Positions 58,506 through 64,000 of a DNA stretch of 64,000 nt are shown here, piece after piece. Position numbers and translations under genes: made by a program. The number at the start of each line of letters is the position of its first letter. The first letter of the stretch is position 1. The stretch is taken from assembly GCA_016124855.1 (NCBI GenBank), contig WGMX01000021.1:1-64000 (forward strand). Reading direction: 5' to 3'. The notes under the pieces were generated by a model. That model had not been told where the DNA came from. It worked only from the letters and a program-made list of their open reading frames with translations, and ran no database searches. Source of the DNA: Anaerolineaceae bacterium (GTDB lineage: Bacteria; Chloroflexota; Anaerolineae; Aggregatilineales; Phototrophicaceae).

Positions 58506-58588
58506 CGACTTATTGAAGGCGTGGGCAACCGCGCCTTTTGATTTTTTGATTTATAGTATCAAAATACCTCAGCGTAAAAGGGAAAATT

Positions 58589-59449
58589 ATGGACATAGGG
58601 ATAGTCACCGGCTGGGGCATCTGTCTAACTTTTGTAATCGGTATTATCTTGCTAACCCTGTGGTCGATCCATCAGTATCGCGTTCAGCGTGCTGTCTATC
58701 GTCACCTGTTGACCTTAAAAGAACAGCAGCCCGACATCATCTTTTCCGAGCAATCAGTCAACCGCTTTGCCATAGACATCATCAACGGCTCATCCACCCG
58801 TAAAACCCGCGGCATAATAACGCTGTCATCCCATGAAATTGGCGTGTATCCGGTGAAATTTCCTCCACAGGCCGTCATAACCTTTTCACCCGCCGACATT
58901 CGCGGATTCTGGCGACCACAATCCTATGCCAGCGGCATGAACGAGTTATGGATTCATGTCGAACGCAAACGCGAATGGGTACTGGTTAAATTGTGGCTAG
59001 GGCGTGAGCAAATGATGGAGTTCATTCGCACACTTAAGCCGATGGTCGAGCCTGAAATGGTCATCGCTTATCGGCGGCAGCGACCCTATATCCACTATGG
59101 GCCGCTTCTCGCACAGCCTGCTGAACAGGATATTCACGGCGCGTGGACACTCGAACCTACCATCTCGCTCTATCTGATGCCACGCTATCTGCTCATCCTG
59201 CATGATGATGCTGTACAGCAAATGATTCCGCTTGAGGCCGTGCAGCAAATCGGAGCGCTGCGCCGCCTAGATGCCCCACAAGCCAATGGACTTGTGCGCT
59301 TCCAAACCGCCGAAGCCCATTATGCCTTCGCCTTAAAAGACTATGAAGCCTTCGCCAATGCCCTCGCCGACGCAGCCAAACGCACACTCGAAGCGCCGGT
59401 TATGCAGAAGCAAAAAGGCAAAGACGGCGAATGGGATGATGCGGATTAA
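58589..59449 (+). CDS. Membrane-anchored protein of unknown function
   Basis: A 286-residue protein with one N-terminal membrane helix (about residues 5-28) and a large soluble domain, presumably cytoplasmic, with no recognisable motif. A region of about 170 residues with alternating strands (IITLSSHEIGVYPVKF, ELWIHVERKREWVLVKLWL) precedes a basic C-terminal tail. AAGGGA lies upstream of ATG 58589. Not placed in any family. Confidence 0.65.
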   Translation: MDIGIVTGWGICLTFVIGIILLTLWSIHQYRVQRAVYRHLLTLKEQQPDIIFSEQSVNRFAIDIINGSSTRKTRGIITLSSHEIGVYPVKFPPQAVITFSPADIRGFWRPQSYASGMNELWIHVERKREWVLVKLWLGREQMMEFIRTLKPMVEPEMVIAYRRQRPYIHYGPLLAQPAEQDIHGAWTLEPTISLYLMPRYLLILHDDAVQQMIPLEAVQQIGALRRLDAPQANGLVRFQTAEAHYAFALKDYEAFANALADAAKRTLEAPVMQKQKGKDGEWDDAD

Positions 59450-59504
59450 AATCGAACACATCGTGGGTTACACTGAAAGTAAAAATGTACGGTAGGATGC
59501 AGAA

Positions 59505-60173
59505 ATGACACAAACAGCCCACGAACTCCAACTCAGCGACGGAACATCCATGCCCTATTTGCTCTACACGCCAGATGCCTACGAGGCAGACCCAACCCGC
59601 ATATGGCCGTTCATTCTGTTTCTACATGGCAGCGGCGAACGTGGACATGATGTGGACATTGTTCGCTTACACGGACTGCCTCGCCTTGTTGAAACCCAAC
59701 CGGATTTCCCCTGCATCGTCCTGTCACCCCAATGTCCGCTGGATGTCCGTTGGCCGTCCCAATCCGAAAAAGTCATGACCTTGCTCGATACCGTTCTCAA
59801 AGGCTTACGCGTAGACCCATCTCGACTGTATCTGACCGGACTCAGCATGGGCGGCGAAGGCTCATGGTACATCGGCGCGCTGCATCCGGATCGCTTTGCG
59901 GCAGTCCTACCCATCTGTGGACGCATGCCCCCACAAACCGAAGGTTTTCCGGAGAAAGTCAGTACTCTCAAAGATGTGCCCGTATGGGTCTTTCATGGAG
60001 CAAAGGATGATCGTGCACCCGTCGAACATTCAAAGACGCTGGCGAAGGTCTTAGAAGATTGCGGCGGGAACATCCAACTGACCATCTTTCCTGATGGAGA
60101 TCACTTTATCTGGGATCAGGTCTACGAGGCCGAAGCCACATGGGATTGGCTACTCGGCCAGCGCAAGGGTTGA
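59505..60173 (+). CDS. Alpha/beta-hydrolase esterase (phospholipase/carboxylesterase type)
   Basis: A 222-residue alpha/beta-hydrolase. GSGERG near residue 48 forms the oxyanion region; the nucleophile elbow is LTGLSMGGEGSW (Ser at about 118); HGAKDDRAPVEHS gives the Asp and DGDHFIWDQV the His. It resembles the carboxylesterase/dienelactone hydrolase group, and the poly-hydroxybutyrate-depolymerase-like FLHGSGERG start. No signal peptide. AGGA seven bases upstream. It overlaps the next convergent gene by 24 nt. Confidence 0.9.
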   Translation: MTQTAHELQLSDGTSMPYLLYTPDAYEADPTRIWPFILFLHGSGERGHDVDIVRLHGLPRLVETQPDFPCIVLSPQCPLDVRWPSQSEKVMTLLDTVLKGLRVDPSRLYLTGLSMGGEGSWYIGALHPDRFAAVLPICGRMPPQTEGFPEKVSTLKDVPVWVFHGAKDDRAPVEHSKTLAKVLEDCGGNIQLTIFPDGDHFIWDQVYEAEATWDWLLGQRKG

Positions 60174-61130
60174 CGTTTGCACGCTAAAAGGCCATGCGTA
60201 ATGATAGGCTTGGCCTGACCGTGTTTTGACATCCACCGACATTTGGTGAACACCATCTGCCGTATCCACTTGGAAACAGTATTCAGGCGATTCGTGGCTG
60301 CCGATGAACTGTCCGGTTGAATAGTCTACAGACAACCGCCCCCGCTCAGAAATCACAGCCCGCCCTTTGCTTACATCATCGACAAAGAGTTCAAACGAAG
60401 CCCCTTTCATCTCATCAAGATTGAAAGGTGGTTTGTCCCAATCAGAGAACAATCCCGGTTCGGTTTCTAAACATAATTGCCGCCCACGCAAAACAGGCTG
60501 ACTATTGCCCCCAAACCCGTACACAATGAGTGGAACAGGACTGTTTCTAGGTAATGGATGAATCGCAGCACCTTCCAAGCTATAACCGCTACACGTCACG
60601 CTGACCACACACGCATCTTGTAGCAGTTCGAACTGTACAAGATAGAAATCGCGATTGGTTTGGTCTACTTTTACTTGGATAGGATTGAACGGCCTAGACT
60701 TAAGTTGGCAGCGATTGCCGTAAATGGCTTGAGAGGTATTAGAACGCGAAAAATAGGCATGTGAGGCCCATTTTATAGCGATGGAGTTGGGGTATGAAGC
60801 GAAACTATCGCTTGCATTGAACGGATCATAACCCTGATAAAGCGTTTCATCACAAATATGCTTTGCGAACGTCACAGCGCTGTCCGGCGGAGCTTGAAAA
60901 CTCAGTTTGATGAAATACCCATAACGGGCTTCGGAGCTATATTGCACATCAGTCGCGTCAGCAGGGATAGGGGAGTTGATTGCTTGACCAATTTCCTCTA
61001 GCGTATAGGTGTGTTTTCCATCAATCGTGAAGATTGGCCCAAGAAATAGCGCGATAGCTAACGCAAATAATGCAAAGCCAAATAATGTTGAAACGATCAC
61101 CAACGCAAACACACCTAACCATTTTTTCAT
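60150..61130 (-). CDS. Secreted or membrane-anchored protein of unknown function
   Basis: A 326-residue protein with an N-terminal membrane segment (about residues 6-30), then a large extracytoplasmic domain with about eight Cys scattered (Cys102, 149, 174, 180, 214 and others) that may form disulfides. No family recognised. Its ATG overlaps the upstream 61127 gene stop by 4 nt (ATGA), so it is in the rarA operon. It ends with a 24-nt overlap with the convergent esterase. Confidence 0.65.
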   Translation of the reverse strand: MKKWLGVFALVIVSTLFGFALFALAIALFLGPIFTIDGKHTYTLEEIGQAINSPIPADATDVQYSSEARYGYFIKLSFQAPPDSAVTFAKHICDETLYQGYDPFNASDSFASYPNSIAIKWASHAYFSRSNTSQAIYGNRCQLKSRPFNPIQVKVDQTNRDFYLVQFELLQDACVVSVTCSGYSLEGAAIHPLPRNSPVPLIVYGFGGNSQPVLRGRQLCLETEPGLFSDWDKPPFNLDEMKGASFELFVDDVSKGRAVISERGRLSVDYSTGQFIGSHESPEYCFQVDTADGVHQMSVDVKTRSGQAYHYAWPFSVQTSTLALAE

Positions 61131-61666
61131 ATGTGTCTATTGAGACTATCCAAGGCTTCAAACGACAACAAAATATGTGATCGGGGAGCATAATACACCG
61201 CGCAGTACTCGCACTCTTTCGCCAATTCCGTCAACAGACCAAATGCATGCCGATCAAGTGCGAAACTCTCACGGTTGACCCGAAGCCGATAAATATTATT
61301 TCCGCGATTGTGGTAAGTCACGATTTGCATCCGTCCTTCTGATGCAAATGCAACATCTCGGTCTAGATCAGACGTGTATTGACTCCACTTTAACCAGAAA
61401 TAAAGCAAACCGACTGCGAAAGCTAAACAGGTGAGAGTCGCGATAGCAAGCTTCTCATTGGTTTGATATTGGTTATCAAAAATTATCTTGAGTAGTACTG
61501 CGAAAACAGCAGTAATTCCCAGCCCACCAATTACCAAAACACCCTGTCGCTTGGCCTTCAATTTGTGACGTTGAGCATAGCTGAGTTTACCGTCTCGATT
61601 AGCCATCAAATCGTCTTCCGTAAAATCTAGTTTTTGTCGTAGTGATGCTTCAAGTTCCGCGTTCAT
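61127..61666 (-). CDS. Two-helix membrane protein, tandem paralogue with 61663
   Basis: A 179-residue protein. An N-terminal FTEDDLMANRDGKLSYAQRHKL segment (residues about 14-35) is followed by two membrane helices (about 43-65 and 75-95), a basic strand region and YCAVYYAPRSHILLSFEALDS at the C-terminus. The neighbour at 61663 has the same N-terminal ANRxGKLSxxQRxKL motif and the same YCxVYYAPxSHxLLSFE ending. Four-base overlaps (ATGA) on both sides show translational coupling. Confidence 0.72.
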   Translation of the reverse strand: MNAELEASLRQKLDFTEDDLMANRDGKLSYAQRHKLKAKRQGVLVIGGLGITAVFAVLLKIIFDNQYQTNEKLAIATLTCLAFAVGLLYFWLKWSQYTSDLDRDVAFASEGRMQIVTYHNRGNNIYRLRVNRESFALDRHAFGLLTELAKECEYCAVYYAPRSHILLSFEALDSLNRHI

Positions 61667-62199
61667 AGATCATTTATATTGAGCGATTCAAATGACAACA
61701 GAACGTGTGATTGTGGCGCATAATACACAACACAATACGGATAATCTTCTGCAAGATCAGTCAAGAGATTAAATAAAACTTCATCAATTGGAAATTTGAC
61801 ATCTTTGACACGAATAAAATAATAAGGAGAACTTTTTCCCGCATAAGTGATTGGTTCGAGTCTTCCTTGCGATTCAAGAACAATTACATTTGTTAAATCA
61901 GTTTTAAGCCGACTCCATTTAACCCATTCATAGGCTAAATAACCCACTAAAAAGGCAACAATAATCAACGCGAAAGCTAATCTCAAATTAGAAGTATCCG
62001 CATCAATCCCTACAACAGTAAAAAATACAAGTATCGTTCCGCCCCCTATCGTGACTAACGCGGGAATCAGCCATTCACCTTGTTGGGCGGCTAGTTTTCC
62101 GCGTTGCCTATCACTCAGCTTACCCAGCCGATTCGCTGCCAAATCCGCTTCAGTAAAGCCAATCATATTTGCGACAGATGTGAGCAAATCAGTACTCAT
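61663..62199 (-). CDS. Two-helix membrane protein, tandem paralogue with 61127
   Basis: A 178-residue protein with GFTEADLAANRLGKLSDRQRGKLAAQQ, two membrane helices (about residues 43-66 and 75-95), then YYFIRVKDVKFPIDEVLFNLL and the YCVVYYAPQSHVLLSFESLN ending. Function unknown. It starts 3 nt after the rarA stop codon, so it is probably read from the rarA transcript. Confidence 0.72.
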   Translation of the reverse strand: MSTDLLTSVANMIGFTEADLAANRLGKLSDRQRGKLAAQQGEWLIPALVTIGGGTILVFFTVVGIDADTSNLRLAFALIIVAFLVGYLAYEWVKWSRLKTDLTNVIVLESQGRLEPITYAGKSSPYYFIRVKDVKFPIDEVLFNLLTDLAEDYPYCVVYYAPQSHVLLSFESLNINDL

Positions 62200-62202
62200 A
62201 GT

Positions 62203-63417
62203 CTACTTCTTATAATACTTTCGCCCCTTGAGCGCTTCAGGCAGCAAGTCATCTGTCGAATACATCTCATAGCCTTTGCCATAGCCGAGGTCTTTCATCA
62301 ACTTGGTCGGCGCATTACGCAGATTCAGCGGAATCGGCAAATTTCCCTGCGCTTTGACATCTTCCAGTGCAGCAAAATAAGCATCCCCCGATGTGCGGTC
62401 TTTGGGAGCGAGTGCCAGATAAGCCACGCCCTGCGCCAGATTAAATTGACATTCGGGCAGGCCAATCGTTTCCACCGCGCGGAAAACTTCATTCGCCACC
62501 ACTAACGCGGTTGGTTGGGCATTACCAACATCCTCGCTGGCAAAAATCACCATCCGTCGGGCGATAAACTTCGGGTCTTCGCCACCGTTAATCATCCGCG
62601 CCATGTAATACAAGGCCGCATCCACATTACTCGCCCGCATACTCTTGATAAAAGCGCTGATCGTATCGTAATGTTCTTCAGCCGCTTTGTCGTATCGCAA
62701 AAACTTGGATTGCAGCGCGTTTTTGAGATTATCCAGCGTCACGGTCTTGCTTTCTTGGGCGTACAGTTCGACCGTCACCTCTAAGAGATTGAGCGACTGC
62801 CGCGCATCACCATTAGCAAACTCGGCAAGGAACGACTCAGCATCCGGCTCAATCGTGACTCCAAGTTCAGTCGCGCCCTGCTGGATGATCTCTTTGGTTT
62901 CCTCAACTGTCAGCGCCTCAAGGACAAATACACGGCTTCGCGAAAGCACTGCCGAATTCACCTCAAAGCTCGGATTTTCAGTCGTTGCGCCGATCAAGAT
63001 CAGCGTGCCATCTTCCATGTAGGGCAGCAGGAAGTCTTGCTGTGCCTTATTGAAGCGGTGGATTTCATCGAGGAACAGCACCGCACTCCCCCGCGTCTTG
63101 GCCTCCACTTGCGAAAACAGATCGCGCTTATCCGCCGTCTGGATTTGCTCGACAATCGACCGAATTTCAGCTTTCCCTGCCGAAACAGCCGACAGTTCGA
63201 AGTAGGGTCGGTTCGTTGCCGAAGCGATAATCCGTGCCAGCGTGGTTTTACCCACACCCGGCGGCCCCCAGAAAATCATCGAGTAGATTCGGTTCTGGGT
63301 AATCGCCAGATACAGCAGTTTACCTTTCCCGACAAGGTGTTTTTGTCCAATGAATTGGTCAAGTGTTTTAGGGCGAACACGGTCAGCCAGCGGTTGGGCT
63401 TGAGTGGTTGTTGACAT
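62203..63417 (-). CDS. rarA: RarA/MgsA replication-associated recombination AAA ATPase
   Basis: A 404-residue AAA+ ATPase of the RarA (MgsA/WRNIP1) family, acting at stalled replication forks. Motifs are MIFWGPPGVGKTTLARI (Walker A), AVLFLDEIHRFNKAQQD (Walker B), GATTENPSFEVNSALLSR-like sensor 1 and SLNLLEVT-type sensor 2, then the C-terminal GGEDPKFIARRMVIFASEDVG that is specific to this family. I start at ATG 63417 (GAGGAG seven bases upstream) rather than 63423. A TTGACA promoter facing the other way overlaps its start. Confidence 0.95.
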   Translation of the reverse strand: MSTTTQAQPLADRVRPKTLDQFIGQKHLVGKGKLLYLAITQNRIYSMIFWGPPGVGKTTLARIIASATNRPYFELSAVSAGKAEIRSIVEQIQTADKRDLFSQVEAKTRGSAVLFLDEIHRFNKAQQDFLLPYMEDGTLILIGATTENPSFEVNSAVLSRSRVFVLEALTVEETKEIIQQGATELGVTIEPDAESFLAEFANGDARQSLNLLEVTVELYAQESKTVTLDNLKNALQSKFLRYDKAAEEHYDTISAFIKSMRASNVDAALYYMARMINGGEDPKFIARRMVIFASEDVGNAQPTALVVANEVFRAVETIGLPECQFNLAQGVAYLALAPKDRTSGDAYFAALEDVKAQGNLPIPLNLRNAPTKLMKDLGYGKGYEMYSTDDLLPEALKGRKYYKK

Positions 63418-63439
63418 TATCATGCTCCTCGGCTATATT
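63411..63439 (+). promoter_or_regulatory. Consensus promoter of the putative small RNA
   Basis: TTGACA (63411-63416), a 17-nt spacer and TATATT (63434-63439) on the plus strand. The -35 hexamer is perfect and the -10 hexamer differs at one position. It starts transcription near 63446, away from rarA, with no plus-strand gene between it and the terminator at 63580. Confidence 0.75.
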
Positions 63440-63445
63440 CTAACC

Positions 63446-63606
63446 CATGAACAAGTCCAATCTCTACCCGGTAATGATGTGTTGTCCCATGTGTATGTGT
63501 TGTACACAGGAATACCCACGTCTGCGTTCGGGTGAGTAAGGTTGTTTTGCGAGAAATCATCAGGATCATGAACAACCAGAGCCGACCTACGCAGGTCGGC
63601 TTTTTG
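63446..63606 (+). ncRNA. Putative structured small RNA, 6S-like
   Basis: A stand-alone transcription unit of about 160 nt: a consensus promoter at 63411 and a strong intrinsic terminator at 63580, with no coding frame between. The RNA folds into one long irregular rod: GAACAA..CC (63449-63458) with GG..UUGUUU (63540-63547), CUCUACCCG (63462-63470) with CGGGUGAG (63529-63536, one bulge), an internal loop of 6 by 7 nt, AUGUG (63477-63481) with CACGU (63517-63521), and UGUGUA (63490-63495) with UACACA (63503-63508). A rod with a central bubble is the shape of 6S RNA. Its neighbourhood to rarA fits my recollection that 6S lies next to rarA in several bacteria. Identity is inference. Confidence 0.55.
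63580..63606 (+). terminator. Intrinsic terminator of the putative small RNA
   Basis: AGCCGACCT (63580-63588), ACGC loop, AGGTCGGCT (63593-63601): a 9-bp perfect stem followed by TTTTGTTTG. No plus-strand protein gene lies upstream within 160 nt. Confidence 0.88.
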
Positions 63607-63709
63607 TTTGGGCAGTGCAAGCCCAAACCGGACTGAGATTATCCCGCATCACACGAAAAGTGAAGTTATTTTGGTCAATTAAGCAGGCAACAGAAGGAGC
63701 GAGGAAAAA

Positions 63710-64000
63710 ATGAGTGACATTGCAAGCCGTGGTTACGCAAACCCTGATGTACTGGTTTCCACCGATTGGTTGGCACAACACCTAAACGATGCCAACATCC
63801 GCATCATTGAGTCCAATGAAGACCCGCTGCTCTATCCGTCGGGACACATCCCCGGCGCGGTACAGGTCGATTGGACCAACGACCTCAACGACCAAGTGCG
63901 CCGCGATTATCTCAACCGCGATGGTTTTGAGAAACTGGCCTCAAAGATCGGCATCACCCCCGACACCACCTTGATTTTCTACGGCGACAAGAATAATTGG
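63710..64000 (+). CDS. Rhodanese-type sulfurtransferase, 5' part only
   Basis: An ATG at 63710, preceded by AGAAGGAGCGAGGA, opens a frame of 97 codons that runs off the right edge. The visible part is the first rhodanese domain: [36 protein letters not shown] and [20 protein letters not shown]. This is the pattern of two-domain thiosulfate:cyanide or 3-mercaptopyruvate sulfurtransferases; the catalytic Cys would lie in the second domain, outside the window. Confidence 0.85.
   Translation, partial: MSDIASRGYANPDVLVSTDWLAQHLNDANIRIIESNEDPLLYPSGHIPGAVQVDWTNDLNDQVRRDYLNRDGFEKLASKIGITPDTTLIFYGDKNNW

Noticed and set aside
1..64000. tRNA, rRNA, CRISPR arrays, integrases or prophage genes
   Set aside because: I looked for T-loop-like GTTCRANNC motifs, regularly spaced repeats and phage structural or integrase genes by eye and found none convincing.

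Overview
The window looks like ordinary chromosome of a roughly 50 percent G+C bacterium, most likely a member of the Chloroflexota (Anaerolineae-like). This is inferred from gene content only: a bacterial Elp3, three M42 aminopeptidases in one cluster, low-complexity Pro/Thr-rich membrane-anchored proteins, bacterial SH3 proteins, many small lineage-type hypothetical proteins, and no 16S or other decisive marker. No rRNA, tRNA, CRISPR array, prophage or complete insertion sequence was seen. The left edge cuts a possible transposase and the right edge cuts a rhodanese-type sulfurtransferase.

Layout: 0-8 kb is a mostly minus-strand block with an orphan GAF/PAS histidine kinase, three M42 metallopeptidases interleaved with PhzF, a PIN protein and an SH3 protein, then two paralogous Pro/Thr-rich membrane proteins. 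8-20 kb holds elp3, a HicAB pair downstream of a YtcJ-type amidohydrolase, GNAT, nitrilase-like, degenerate shikimate-kinase-like, HAD and NAD-binding proteins, a TolB-like propeller and an HhH membrane protein. 19.5-28 kb holds a CoA-binding protein, RdgB, an acyl thioesterase, a NUDIX hydrolase, two P-loop kinases, PEP carboxylase and a class C beta-lactamase-like hydrolase. 28-38 kb has pirin, a YceI/TetR pair with two matching palindromic operators, an unknown gene preceded by four 10-bp direct repeats, a pentapeptide protein, a nucleotide-sugar epimerase, a Trm9/ALKBH8-like methyltransferase, DUF427, an SDR and an SRPBCC protein.

37.6-39.8 kb is a divergent pair: a membrane-anchored diheme cytochrome c and a Tat-exported multicopper oxidase. 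41.5-48.5 kb is a surface-polysaccharide locus: a polyprenyl-phosphate sugar-1-phosphate transferase, an epimerase, three GT4 glycosyltransferases, a small membrane protein and a DUF1152 protein. 48.6-54 kb has a Fur-family regulator, an ECF-like sigma factor overlapping a large membrane protein with four extracytoplasmic SH3-like modules, an SGNH hydrolase, an ABC-2-type permease and a small HExxH membrane protein. 54-58.5 kb is a sugar ABC importer (binding protein, two permeases, no ATPase) followed by an IolE-like isomerase. 58.5-64 kb ends with an esterase, three unknown membrane proteins apparently cotranscribed with rarA, and a strong candidate for a stand-alone structured small RNA (6S-like by fold and neighbourhood) between rarA and the sulfurtransferase gene.

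Two families of short dispersed intergenic repeats and one heptanucleotide repeat lying in frame inside a methyltransferase gene run across the window. Starts were moved inward from the longest reading frame wherever a ribosome binding site or a neighbouring gene decided the matter. All family assignments come from motifs read by eye; none was confirmed by a database search.
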